DNA of 64,000 bases, taken from contig OZ025216.1 in NCBI GenBank assembly GCA_964019055.1, positions 682,001 through 746,000 of the forward strand, given 5' to 3'. Positions within the stretch are counted from its first letter, which is position 1; the number at the start of each line of letters is the position of its first letter. The translations under genes were made by a program, and so were the position numbers. Shown in pieces: positions 12,401-24,000 of the stretch. The notes below the pieces were generated by a model, which saw nothing but the letters and a program-made list of their open reading frames with translations, was not told where the DNA came from and searched no databases. The stretch is from Anthopleura xanthogrammica. Lineage: Eukaryota; Cnidaria; Anthozoa; Actiniaria; Actiniidae.

Positions 12401-15400
12401 TTTAACGAATAATTGTTTGCATTACTAAAAAAATGTTTGTTGGTTGGACTTCAGGTTGAAGCATTCAAACACATCGAAAAAATAACAAGAGAAAAGGGTA
12501 AGAATTATTGAATAATAAAAGAAACGTCACATGTTATCAGTGCCCTGGAATTTAGCTTTTTAAGTTTTGCGGAGGGAGAAAAACCGGAGAAAAAAAGCTC
12601 AAATCAAGGGAGAATACTAACAAACAATGCTCATGTGATGCCGAAAATGATCCAGGAATCGTTGTCTCCTTAGCAAAGCAGAGGTATTTTCCCTACTGAT
12701 GGTGATGGTGAAAGAGGATTTGAAGAGATTTATTAAGTTACACATCAAGACAGTAAAGCTTATATTGTATGGATTTTTCTTACAGCAGTTGCTCTTAATG
12801 GTCCAACACAAAAGACTATTGCTTCTACCATGAAAAGCAATGTTGGCTGTGAAAAGATACAGATATTAGGATGCAAGATATTCATTAATATTTTACCAAA
12901 AGGTACACTAAAGTGAAAACTTTTCCTCGTAATGCATCTAAATACCTATTCATAAATCTAGGGTGTTCCATAAGGATCCATATTAGGACCAGTTTTATAT
13001 CAGTTTTTCCCATTACTAACGGAGTCCTTCAAGGTTCAGTATTAAATAAGACGCAGGACAATAAAACTTTTTGTTATCTTTTCTTCGTAGCCGATGAAAT
13101 ACTTCTTCGCATATTGATTAATTATATATATATCTAGGGCGTGCATTAGGGATCCATACTGGGACCATTTCTACACCTTTTGTTTATCTTGCTTCTGTTG
13201 ATACTTTTAAAAACCTTTTCTTCCAATAACTAATGGGGCCCCAAGTATCCTGGCCTTAGAATAGAAATCTTGTTAATCGAGTTTTTGTTGTCCTTTCTTC
13301 ATAACGTAGCTGATGAGGCGGACGTGATCTACACAGCTGATGTTATTCAGCCTGTTGTTCTTGCGATGAGGGTAAGTATAGAACATTTTTTCTTGAAAAC
13401 GTCTACAAAAAATCGTCCTTATTTTACGAGGGTTTCACTTAACACTTAATAGGCAGTGGGTAACCAAAAGCTGTAACCCTCGGTCCGTGATGAGGCAGCA
13501 TTAGCAGCAGCAGTCTTGCCATAAACCAATGCCTGGTCCCATGAATACATTGACCAATCTTGTAAGAAAGATTTTTCTTTTCTCTTTTTAGTCTCATTCA
13601 AGTTCGTCTCAACTGCAAACAAGTGCATGCCAGCTCTTGATGGCCTTGTCAGCAGACGGTAAGGACAATAGAAAAAAACTTGAATAACAAAATGTGTTAA
13701 CCCTGACCTTGACTGATTGGTACCGCTGAATACCCGGAAATGTCCTTTTGAAAGATAGAAAACTTGCCCTGACCGTGATGTGACGGTGTCGTATCCCTTG
13801 AAGCCGCCGATAACCTTACGACTGAACTGACATGATTTCACCTTGACAGAGGCCGCAGCGGAGGTGATAGGAAGACATGGAGGTGTACAAGATGTTTTGT
13901 CATCCATGCGGGCTTTCCCTGACAACGTTGAGATTGCGTCCAACTGCTGCGGTGCCTTGTGGAGTCTCGCCGTTAATGGTAATGAAATATCAGTTTTCTC
14001 AACTAGTTCGTTAACATTAGTATACTATTTGCTGATCTTATCTTGTGTCGCATACCGCTGACCAGGCAACCAGCGATTCACTGAAGACTGTTACCCTTCT
14101 ACAGCATATATCTTACTTATAAGCCAATAATATGAGCCTTCTTTTGTTTAATTAAAAAGGTGAGAAATTCGGGATAAAATCGCATGCGCACTGAAGACGA
14201 TTCTTAAACTGTGAATTGGCTTATTGGACATATTACCTACCCGTGATTGTAGGCTTGGCGGTTGCCAGTGGCACCTTAGTATTCAGCTTGAAAAGTCTTT
14301 CACTATTATATAGATATTATCAGATACTTCCAATCCCCATCACGGAGAGTACTCCGGCAGTACAGTACCATAGGATCTCGTTGTAGTCTTCTATCGCCTT
14401 AGTAGACCCTTTTTGCTTGGGCGTAATGTTTTCCCATTGTAGACCACGTGTCATTCTCTTGAGAATAAGATTCTTTGTTTGAGTTGTATCCATATTCATG
14501 TGTCATGCGCAACCGTTAAACAAAGAAATGATACTCTAAGGAATGACACGTGGTCTGAAAGGGGGAAAAATCACGCCCAACATAAAAGAGTCTATTGGAA
14601 TCGGTTCTTACTCCGCCTTAAATTTTAAGAGCGCGTGTTTTTTTTCCGTGTAGAAAATAACTGCAAGATAGTAACAACAGAACGCGGCCTTCAGGATGTT
14701 TGCAATGTTATGGAGAGACACGCTGAGGTAGTGGAGCTGGTAGAAGCTGCTTGTTCTGCTCTTTGGTCTCTTTCTATGGAAGGTAAGACGATAAGAAATC
14801 AAGCTGAGAAATTTTGAAAAATTTTGTTGAAGCGTTTTTGTTGCATGCAAAGCGCGCGCGACGTTATTGAAATGAAAGGCGCATTTATTATGAGTCACAA
14901 CATAACTGCGCGCAACTTATTCTATTGATGCCAAAACGGTGTCACTTAAAATGATTCATTGGCTTAACGATTGATTGTGGTTTAACAGATGAAAACATCG
15001 AACTGATGGCAGACCTTAGTGTCCCAGATCAGCTCATGTCAGCCATTGTACAACATAGCAAGGTATATTTGAACTGGAATACTTATGTTAAAACTATTAC
15101 TCTATGTGTTTATGAATGCATGTTTAATTCTTGTCGCGGACATCTTGCTACTTCTCTCCCTTCCTTCCTTTCCAACTGAGAATTTGAGTAAGGATTTCAT
15201 TTTTTTAATTCATTATTTCCAAAGGAGCCCAAGGTTGTTAAGAATGCTTGTATGGCCCTTGCGTCTATCGTAGAAGCGGACGGTAAGTTATTTTACTTTT
15301 TACTGCGCAAAAATACATATCCTTATATCCCATATTTTTCTCTTCCCTCACCTTTCTTGACATACCCAATGTTATAACTTTCTATCATTTTCCCTTTTCG

Positions 15401-16295
15401 TCCATCCATTCATTTCTTTTCCATTCAGTCATTCACTTTAATGTTTGCCAACAGCAATGTTTTCTTGGCATTTTTACTTACTCTTCTATTGTTCTATCGT
15501 TGGTCATTTTGTATTTCTGTCCATTCGTTTCTTGCATTCATTTCTTTTCAATTTTCAATTTTTGCGAATTTTTCCATTTACTTTTTTATATCCCCATCTG
15601 TGTTTGCCAGAGATGTGCGCGTATCGCTTGGTTGCTTTTGAAGACAACACAGGAATAAAGATCATCATGGACGCTTACAAGTGAGTCGACTTAACAAGTC
15701 CAAGACTAACAAAGAACTCATAATAATACTATGAAATCAATAAATACTAAATATTAATAATCATGAATTACCTGCAGGTCCATGAAGCAGAATGAAGAAG
15801 TGGTTGAAAATATTTGTGTACTTTTTTCTGAGCTCGTAGAATACGGTTAGTACAGTTCAGAAAGTTAGGTCTTCTCTCTTACACAGTGGGGGTGGGGGTA
15901 AGGACAAAGTTTGGTCACAGGGGAGGGGTAAGGACAAAGTTTGGTCATCTCGTGCTGATTTGCGCATTAGGTTAATTTTGAATTTTTTCTCAAAATATAA
16001 TAAATCTCTTTCTCTTTCCTCTTATTTTTTAGATGAAATAAGAGAAGAAATGGTCTCTCTCAAAGTCCACAACATCCTTGCTGAAGCGAAAAAAAGCTTT
16101 CCAAACAATGAGGTGACCACCAGATCTTACAGCGATTAATCATCAGTTATAGCTGTTTTACTAACCTTATGATTCTGATTTAAGGATCTCGTGACCCCAG
16201 CTGCAAGCGCGCTAGTGATGCTGGGAGGTGGCAGTCGTAATGGACAGCGAGGCAGCTCAGCCCGATCAAGACCTAGAAGTGCCGCAAGAAAGTAG
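6436..16295 (+). CDS. STKLD1: STKLD1-like protein kinase with C-terminal armadillo-like repeats (29 exons, complete)
   Basis: Exons: 6436-6450, 6528-6614, 7859-7903, 8534-8608, 8717-8762, 8931-8989, 9120-9190, 9280-9332, 9608-9667, 9743-9782, 10183-10255, 10831-10911, 11108-11181, 11253-11350, 11673-11687, 11775-11822, 12339-12376, 12455-12497, 12786-12902, 13310-13371, 13592-13658, 13850-13978, 14654-14782, 14989-15062, 15225-15282, 15611-15680, 15778-15845, 16033-16112, 16185-16295. The 1986 nt encode 661 aa. The kinase domain (about 1-275) has a glycine loop (GKGAQGAV, 11-18), VAIK-type lysine K33 (VLKK), HRDLKPSN (132-139), DFG (152-154), WMAPE and SDVWSLGC. The segment after it (CGFMDSAQ, then QIKQSPQVLEEIL) matches my memory of human STKLD1/SgK071, as does the length. 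Exons 22 and 23, each 129 nt, encode ARM-like repeats (NCCGALWSLAVN, ACSALWSLSME). The tail is basic (RSSARSRPRSAARK). Cellular role is unknown to me. Confidence 0.85.
9376..9574. repeat. Tandem repeat of about 85 bp in kinase intron 8
   Basis: Two to two-and-a-half units sharing TTGGAAATTCCATTCTCCCT and CCATGGGGGAGGAATGGA. The three overlapping short ORFs here are by-products of the repeat. Confidence 0.8.
11883..12205. mobile_element. Inverted-repeat element with internal 21-bp array
   Basis: Its left part carries CGAGTGGGAAAC and GTATGAGTGGGAAAC, and its right end carries the complement GTTTTCCACTCATAC. Inside are about six head-to-tail copies of the 21-bp unit CGTAGCCGTGCCATATCTTAC (about 11974-12107). 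The right end (GCTGTAAGTAAGTACCGTA) is related to the 92-bp repeats at 40.74-41.0 kb. It lies in kinase intron 16. Confidence 0.65.
12960..13309 (+). repeat. Degenerate tandem duplication with reverse-transcriptase-like motifs, kinase intron 19
   Basis: Two diverged blocks (about 12960-13137 and 13138-13309). Each begins with a sequence translating as G-V-x-stop-G-S-I-L-G-P, the LINE reverse-transcriptase motif with Q mutated to stop. Each ends in a similar splice-acceptor region (TTCTTCGTAGCCGATGA versus ATAACGTAGCTGATGAGG). Only the second block leads into the real exon 20. Confidence 0.5.
14403..14594. mobile_element. TAGACC-ended MITE, second subfamily, copy 1
   Basis: 192-bp element with about 54-bp inverted ends: TAGACCCTTTTTGCTTGGGC at the left and the complement of GCCCAACATAAAAGAGTCTA at the right. 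The palindrome runs inward past CCACGTGTCATTC. A second copy is at 24211-24516; fragments lie near 39893 and 60699. It lies in kinase intron 22. Confidence 0.8.
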
Positions 16296-17133
16296 ACCGG
16301 GTAGTATAATTAGTCCTGTCCCCTCTTCCCTTAAAATGCATATATCTTTATTATCTCTCTATCTCACTGCGCAGGCTCATCACACATGCATGCGTAGTGT
16401 GAAGACTACAGTTCTGCGCATGACCGGCATGGAATCGAGGCAAGGGAGGATTTTTTTTAGTCTAAATACTAATATTTTATTGGATTCCGTTTTTAATAGT
16501 CGAAGATATTATCAGAGATATATTATCTATCAGAAAAGGTACAACTATACACCGACTTTCTTTGTACTCTAATTATAGTTCTTGATCTGAATGATTCTAA
16601 AACAAAAACGCCGATATTTTTACATATTTGAATATCCTTCGAATCTGCGATCGAACTTACCAGCGGTATCAGCCAGATTTTCGTTGATCCGAAACTAATC
16701 CGTGGTTACAGAATCCTTAATTTTCTTCTTTTTTTTTTTGCGAACTAAATTCTGATAATCCAAAACTCTGATTAAAACTAAAACTATATCTAATGATTAT
16801 GATGATTAATATATTTGATTACAAATAATTTGTAGATAAAACTGACTCAATAATACCAAATACGAATAAAAATCTTCATTTGTTAATCGGACCGAACATA
16901 CATGACCTGTGTAACCTGGCCTTGTCCTTCAGTTTTCCTCTCCCCAGGCCGCGATATCATAAAGATGAATTAAATTCGTTGTAACCATAGTAACCAAATA
17001 CCTATTTTCTAGGAAGTTACTGCGATTGTCTTAAATTTACCAAAAATTCAAATATTCTTAAACAAAGGAAATTAAGTATATTTTGGTCAGTTTAGAACGC
17101 TAGTCTTCATGTATATCGGATGAAGTACATTGT
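16296..17133. other. Non-coding spacer after the kinase gene
   Basis: Presumed 3' flank of the kinase gene. AT-rich. A 114-codon ORF at 16228-16572 overlaps the last kinase exon in another frame and shows no domain. I see no gene in it. Confidence 0.6.
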
Positions 17134-17490
17134 CTAAAAGTACCAGGCAAAGAATCTTGATATACACCTCTGCCAGTCTGGGGAATTTTGAAGGTCTTTT
17201 GTTGTTTTCATGACGATTTTGTAGTCGATGTCTAGATGCATTGAGTGCTCGATTCTTCTTATGTCCAAAACTATTCTACGAGAAACCTTCGTTTTTCTGT
17301 TCTCTCTTTTTACCCAATTCCTTGTAATACGATCACATTTGATTGCAGCTCCGCATAATTCATTTCGAGCTTTTCGTTGTCTTGGCTCGATCACTCGTTT
17401 CGTTAGTAGATCTTTATATTCTGGATCCTTGTGGTTTGAGGTTACGTCATCACCGCATGATATTGGTTCACCATCTCGTTTCCGATCCAT
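17134..17490 (-). CDS. Unrecognised small charged ORF, 118 aa, divergent from the 17756 gene
   Basis: An intronless ORF rich in Arg/Lys/Asp/Glu, beginning MDRKRDGEPISCGDDVTSN and including DPEYKDLLTKRVIEPRQRKA. No signal peptide, membrane segment or known domain. Its start is 266 bp from the start of the plus-strand gene at 17756, so the two could share a bidirectional promoter. An in-frame splice donor-like AGGTGTAT near the 3' end leaves open that it is the first exon of a longer gene. Composition looks more protein-like than the shadow ORFs around it, but coding status is uncertain. Confidence 0.4.
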   Translation of the reverse strand: MDRKRDGEPISCGDDVTSNHKDPEYKDLLTKRVIEPRQRKARNELCGAAIKCDRITRNWVKRENRKTKVSRRIVLDIRRIEHSMHLDIDYKIVMKTTKDLQNSPDWQRCISRFFAWYF

Positions 17491-17755
17491 AGTCTCTGTA
17501 TTATCCGTAATTACACTTAAATAACTTTCTAATGACTTCTGAACAAAACAAACTCATTAGTGTTTATTCATCCTCACAGAACGACTCGGTTACACATTAC
17601 TTGTTAATTAGCTTCAAATTTCGGTTTCTTGAAAACCCCTTCAAAAAATCCTTGATCCGTTTGTTGTGGTTTCCTTGTGTTTTGTTTACGATAAAAGAAG
17701 GCATAAGACACGAAAACTATCAGAAGTTTAAGTACGTAGAAACCAACTCAACGCT

Positions 17756-19141
17756 ATGGACGAAAATTTCAAAAATGTCGAAGATCTTTTCTTCCTTCCT
17801 CGTAACAAGCTTCAGCAAAAACTGGATAATATTGAAGCTGGAAATCACGCTTTATTCACGAATTGTGATAACGATGAGTACCCGAGATTTGTCGAAAAGG
17901 TTGTATTTTCGCCCAAGAAGTGGAATGTGGAGTTCCCTGCAGTGGAACCCGGTGCATGCTCGCGTGGAGTTAAGTACATGTCTTCTCTACCCGACATTAG
18001 GAATACAGACTGTTTGGACAACTCTAACCCCAGCCCTGCATCGGAAGAGCTTTCAAAATCGTCCCTCGATGGCTCTTCAGACAAGACAACACGGTCCAGA
18101 TTTAAAGCCAAACCGTATGGAATAGGATCGTTTTATCTTAGTGGGAGCGGTGCATCTTTGTCGGCCAGAAGACAAGACGAACCGCTCTTCTGTCGTGGCA
18201 AAGGCTTTCCTAAAATCGAGATACCAGAAAATAAAGTCGAGAATCAAAGATCAAAATCGGCAGTGGATATTGAAAGAGTTCGACTCGAGAACACATCATC
18301 AAGGACGGAGAGTTCTTCCGTGTTCGGTTTACCTCGGATAAACGATAAAAATGGCAATGTTTTGGAACAACCTATCAAAACTGGTCCCTGTTTTAGAGCG
18401 TGGTCGAGCCAAAAGCGCGAGATACCTGACACTGTTAAAGAAGACGACCCTAAGAATTTACAACTTGATCCTATTGAACAAAACGCTGTAAGAAGTTTCG
18501 ATATTGATGGCTTGTTGAGGGATGTTCGTCGGAATCAACAAGCCAGGCAGATCCACAAGGAATCTTTTCATCAGAGTATGGATGAAATATCGTTGAGTAG
18601 CGCTGCAAGTTACGCATCCAAGATCAAAAGGGAGTTGGCGATGTCTTCCAAAGGTGGGGGTTTCATGAACCGCGAAAAACATATCAGCATCAAGGAAGAA
18701 ATTCTCATCAAAAAGTTACTTAGACAAAAACTTTTCTCTTTCTACGACTTCGGAGGCAGTGAAAATGTTTTCGAACGCGTTGTCATGGATTCGTGCAGCA
18801 AAAACAACCCTTCTATAAAATACAAAAACCTGCCTGCATATTCTACTGAAGAAAGAAACATCTTCCCATTGTCTGCCCCACATTCGTACCTTCCACTACT
18901 CCCCTACTCCTCTATACAACTGCAGAAACTCTACAACATGCTCGACACTTTTCCTTGGTTTTCATGGCAACCGCGACGCTCTCTGGACTCAGTAGTGATC
19001 AGAGGATCCCAGGCTAAACCGGAAAGACGTCACTGTGACGTAGAAGCTGACGTCAGTTTATCTGATGCTGAAGTGGACTACAGCTTGAACAAGGCGTGTT
19101 CAAAGAAAACTGAGTTGCAAATACATTTGCCATCTTGTTGA
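17756..19141 (+). CDS. Unrecognised intronless protein, 461 aa
   Basis: A single uninterrupted ORF starting MDENFKNVEDLFFLPRNKLQ, in a region where most other genes are split into many short exons. It is hydrophilic and serine/charge-rich, so probably largely disordered, with no signal peptide or membrane segment. Ser-Leu-Pro motifs (SSLPDIRN, FGLPRINDKN), a helical segment (VRSFDIDGLLRDVRRNQQAR) and a basic stretch (IKEEILIKKLLRQKL) stand out. I recognise no family. A possible AATAAA lies at 19762. It may be lineage-specific or an old retrocopy. The length of the open frame argues that it is coding. Confidence 0.65.
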   Translation: MDENFKNVEDLFFLPRNKLQQKLDNIEAGNHALFTNCDNDEYPRFVEKVVFSPKKWNVEFPAVEPGACSRGVKYMSSLPDIRNTDCLDNSNPSPASEELSKSSLDGSSDKTTRSRFKAKPYGIGSFYLSGSGASLSARRQDEPLFCRGKGFPKIEIPENKVENQRSKSAVDIERVRLENTSSRTESSSVFGLPRINDKNGNVLEQPIKTGPCFRAWSSQKREIPDTVKEDDPKNLQLDPIEQNAVRSFDIDGLLRDVRRNQQARQIHKESFHQSMDEISLSSAASYASKIKRELAMSSKGGGFMNREKHISIKEEILIKKLLRQKLFSFYDFGGSENVFERVVMDSCSKNNPSIKYKNLPAYSTEERNIFPLSAPHSYLPLLPYSSIQLQKLYNMLDTFPWFSWQPRRSLDSVVIRGSQAKPERRHCDVEADVSLSDAEVDYSLNKACSKKTELQIHLPSC

Positions 19142-19291
19142 AGGATATATTTAGTGAAACCAAGTGAACAAGGAAGAGCACAGTCCTTCTTCCGTCGGTG
19201 CTTTTTTTTTTTTTTGCTTCACAAAAATCATTTCAACAAGTTTTTGTAAGTTAAATTTGCGCAAAAATCTCACATTTGGTCATTTGTATAG

Positions 19292-19392
19292 GGACCGCGC
19301 GAGGGGAGGGGATGGTAGGGCTATAGCTCTACTACTTTTTCCCTTTTCCCATATACTAGTCCCCAACACTTTTTAGGGTGCTGCGCGGTCCA
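19292..19392. mobile_element. GGACCGCG-ended MITE, copy 1
   Basis: About 100 bp with inverted ends GGACCGCGC and GCGCGGTCC. The inner part (AGGGCTATAGCTCTAC, CCATATACTAGTCCCC, CACTTTTTAGGGTGC) recurs in inverse orientation at 38933-39085. Confidence 0.75.
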
Positions 19393-19886
19393 TGCATTAA
19401 CGCTCGTACATTTGAGTAGATGGGGTCACTGACACTTCGTTAGAAATTAATACTTGCCTTTGTAATTTAACTTGAGTAAATTTTAATTAGTGATTATTTA
19501 ACTATTTAACATTATATCAGTAAAGTTTCAGCTTGAAACATGAACAGTTTCTGTCTAAATAAGTTATTGTTTTCTACAAGTTAAGTATTTTATCGTTATT
19601 ACCAGTTTTTGCAAGGTCATTGATGCCGGAAGCCATGAAGAACTGTTGTTCATCGACAACTCTATGGCTGCCGGTATATGATTTATTGCACAATAAGCTC
19701 ATTGTTTACTCTGGTATTTTTAAAACCGTTTACGTACAGAAATTACAGCTTCTTACCATCTAATAAACCTTTCCCTAATTCACTTGTGTGACCACGAACC
19801 AATGATTACAAGTCGAGGTTGGAATTGATGTGTTTATACATATATTGTATAAATATATTGTATATATATCTATGTACATATATCTG

Positions 19887-19930
<44 letters not shown>

Positions 19931-20055
19931 CAATAGTTTTTAAAGTTAGCATAATATATTTAGTATTTATTTAATCCTAGTATTGTAAATAGTTTCTGAA
20001 AAACCCTGTAGGGAGAATACTATTAAAGTTTATTATTATTATTATTATTATTGTA

Positions 20056-20196
20056 GAATGCATTCAGTAAAAGCGTGAAACACTAATTACTAAATTGTGC
20101 AAAATAGTGCTAGTTGAACAAAAGAAAACAAAAGAATTAGCATAAAATAGTACAAAATAGTGGTACTAATGTTTCATGCTTTTACTGAATGCACTC
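20056..20196. mobile_element. Foldback element next to an ATT run
   Basis: 141 bp with about 26-bp inverted ends: GAATGCATTCAGTAAAAGCG at the left and the complement of TGCTTTTACTGAATGCACTC at the right. It directly follows the ATT array and has no ORF. Confidence 0.7.
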
Positions 20197-21011
20197 TAAT
20201 TTATCATACATTAGTATCTTGTAATTCTCATATGCAATTGAATATTAATGAAATAGACTCCTATTCTCTTTATTCTTCAGTCAGCCTCATGCCCTGTCAA
20301 AGTTTCATTTCAATGCTTATATTCCCTTATAACAGTAACAACAACAGTCAAATCAAACCAATGTTTTTTTACGTTCTTTTTGTCTAAGACCAGTTTTTCT
20401 TACTTTTGCTAATGTATCTTTAGCCGTGAGTGAGACGCGTGACTAGCTTGTGCCGGATCGGCCCTGGCTTATCGACGTATATGCTAGTATGTAGACTACA
20501 ATTTGGAAACCTGTTTATCTTATCTAAAACACTACCATATGATTGTTTAATGTATTGACATAGGTGCAATCTTATCTAAGGTGTCAGCGGCGGGTAGCAC
20601 GGATGTCCGTTTGAAAAGCACGATATTTTCAATAGCCAATGATTGCTTAATCTTGTCGAAGGTGTGAGCTGCAAGCAGATAACTAATGTTTCAGTTTGTC
20701 CATTTGTCCATTGTTGGCATTATACAGAGTTGGCTGTAGATACCGTTTTGACTTGTGTTTCATTATAATTGGGTTTTATATTTCCTATACCTAGATCATA
20801 GCTTGGGTGTTCGTGTAATATGATAATCATGGTCCATCCTCGGGAATCCACGGAGAGATTCTACCACACGAGTATCGCTACCAGAAGAAAACTATCCCGA
20901 GTAACAGTGTTATTTCGCCTTGCTCCTGACGTCAGTCATAGTCGATCCTCGCTTCTGATTGGCTTGTTAATGTTGATGTGATGATGTTGTTGTGAAAATG
21001 ATGGACCAAGT

Positions 21012-24000
21012 CTAATAGTTTGTTTTATCAACAATAATCTTGACAAACACACAGTCATCCTTGACATAGGCGTGCCTGTCCATATCCCCCAGAGAACAGA
21101 ACATCGGGCATCCACTTGCAACATTCATCTCTCTGACAGGTCTCTGGAATGATGAACTTGAAGGGTCTGGTCTAAACGCATCGATCACGTGCTCCATGGA
21201 ATTCTGATCAAGGATCATCATCGTGACCTTCTGTGTGAATGGCCAACGAAGTAGCGCATCGTACTCCCCTCGTACGATCACAAAGAACAGCGAGATATGC
21301 GTTCCTTTACCAATGCCATCACCATTGAGGTATATACGGGCGCACATCTTGTACCCATAGCGACTGCTATAGAAGTATGACGAGTAGAACGAAGGGTTAC
21401 TTCCATTGATGGCTTCACGTCTTTTTTTGGTAAAATCGGTGATTTTCCACAACAATACTCCTTTGTAGCTGGTGTTCTCAAGCTGATGGAGGTCCTGTCC
21501 CATGTCTGTAATATTAAGACTGCTCATGGCGACCATTTGGTTCAAGCTTTGAAACTCTCTTTCCATTTGTCTAATAGTTGTTTGCATGACTTCCAGCGAT
21601 TGCGTTACGCGGATATAATCTCTTTTCAGACTCTCGTAATCTTCGGGGATTTCGTTGTGATTTCTTTGCCTTTGCCTGAGGAATTCTCCACCAATGAGTT
21701 CTCCACTATTTTGTTCTTTGATGTTATCCTCGATAGCTTTCGTTCGTGCACCTTGCAATTTCAGCTCTTCTCGGATTTCTGTGTTACTGATAATGAGAGC
21801 CGCTATCTGTGACATCATCTCGGTGACTGTCTCCTTCAATCCCTTAAGATTTAGGTTGCTAAGCTCTTCGAAGAAGTTCGACATTTTATTCAGCACCCAC
21901 TGTATTTGGTCCCTGATCACCAGAACGACACCAAAAAGTAGCTTCAGGTGGAACATGACGAATAAACTTTGATGGTCTTCTCGTTCACTTTTCTTCATTT
22001 TCTGTTGAGAACACAACAAAATATGCTTAAATATTACATCAATATGGGTGTTTCAAAGAGGTGTGTCTTAAAAGTGTTATAAGAAGAGGATGTTTACCTT
22101 CTTTTCCTTGCAACCAATGGGTGCAAAGTCGCATTCCTTCTCGACTTCTTCACATTCGTCATAGTGGTACTTCAACTGGTTTTTGAATATGAATACTTAG
22201 CGACATCTTTCTGTGCATGGCGGCCATTTTGAAACGTAATCAAGCCTCATGGATGGTCAACGTTGACTTGTACAACAAAATTGTACAACGGGAAATCTTC
22301 GCCAATTGTATCCCACTTACGATCTTTAATAGGATTTTTTGTCTTGTAACATGTTTATCTAAATGTTCTCTAAAAAATCACCTTTCTTTTTGCTTTAGAA
22401 AACGTCTATTGCCATGCAAAATGCCGATTTATTCTTGCGCATTTTTCACCTAGCTGGCTTTTCTAAATATAGTTGTCGTCGTCACCTCTGTCACCATTGG
22501 TACCTCAAACACCTCTACTCAGCAACCACAATTCAAGTTACCTTTGAAACGAGTCTGAAATTTAGTTCTCTACTGTAAAAGTGATCGAAGACTTGATCAC
22601 ATTTCAAAATGGCCATTGAAGACGTTGAAAGAACTTTCTATACGAGAACTTCCATAAAAGAATCATTAAAATACGAAAACAGTACAGTTTGTTTTTTACC
22701 GTAAGAACTGGGAAAGTGAGATGCTAGACAGACTCCTGAAGCGGACCATTACTGTGTATATGGTCTAAGTATCAGAAACCATCACTATGCATCGGAAATA
22801 TGAGGTCTAGGTGAGAAAATGAAGAGATTCAAAATCGTCGTAAGTGTATATAACGATGATTAGAAGTTCTCAGTTTTGAGGCGAAAAAGAAAGCAAAATG
22901 AAAACCATTGCTATACGATTTGATGAAGACAGACCCCAAAATTGTTGGTGCAACAAACACATTTCTCGTGCAATGTATGATGGTATAGCATGGGGTCAAA
23001 ATGCTTTGGTTGATCAAATCCATATGTAATGACCCCATTCAATGATTTCTTTGATGGTATATCATATATAAGCCATAGTTCCTGCTCTCCTCCCTACAAG
23101 TTCCCGCCAATTTTCACTTACCTCTTCTCTCGGGATGTTCTTTTTCATACACAAACCACATGTTTCAGGAAAGGACTTGCACTTTGTACTTTCATGGACC
23201 TAGAAACAGATTTGCTAAGTGAAACTGGGTCGTTTCTATGGCAATTAATGTTGTAGTGCTTTGACGTCATCCATTGTTAGGCTCGATACCAAATGAACCT
23301 TTGATTACAGATTTACTCGGGGTCAAAATATTCACAAATACCAACGGTAAAGTAAAGAATGCACAACTTCAACAATACAAACACTTTGAAATTCCACGGA
23401 CCTTCACTGGAACACATGAACATTCTACACAAAATCAAGGCTAACCTTGTGGCTAACCTTGTGGCTAACCTTGTGGCTAACCTTGTGGCTAACCTTGTGG
23501 CTAACCTCAGCAACAAAGAATTCTAAACTGGAGTATTTAATCAGGAATCAATGTTACCTTGAGATTTGAAAACGGGACGCTCATCTCACAGTAACTACAT
23601 GTTATGGCTCTTTCGCTGCACTCATTCTCAAGATGGAAGGCAAGTTGATTTCTCTTTACCAGGACCCCGCAGGACGAAATTATACAGGAAACCCGCACAA
23701 ATGGACACTCCTTGAGATGACACTGGAAGAACAATCATTTGGTATCGTAAGTACGTTTTGGCTTTTTCTCTTGATCTCTCTTTCTCCCCCTCTTTTTTCT
23801 CTAGCTTTCCTTTCCTTCTTTTTCTTCTTTTTTTTCTTTTCTCTCCATCTTCATATGGACCTTTCTCAAGCGGCATCCATATTGGTTGGAACAATAGTTT
23901 TCCACCACGTAGCCTCACATACAAACGTTTCAGGACGAGGCAACACGGATCTATTTTCCTCTCCCTTTTTCTTTCCGTTTCAATTGTCCAGGTTTAGTTC

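Larger units (their letters stand above)
19142..21011. other. Gene-poor interval with repeats
   Basis: Between the converging 3' ends of the 17756 gene and the TRAF gene. It holds a GGACCGCG-ended MITE, an AT dinucleotide run (about 19886-19925), an ATT run (about 20027-20052) and a foldback element (20056-20196). No gene is seen. Confidence 0.7.

Noticed and set aside
13446..13943. 165-codon minus-strand ORF
   Set aside because: Antisense to real exons 21 and 22 of the kinase gene; a shadow.
17532..18125. 197-codon ORF overlapping the start of the 17756 gene
   Set aside because: Different frame from the 461-codon ORF, with a poor and lower-complexity protein; a shadow.
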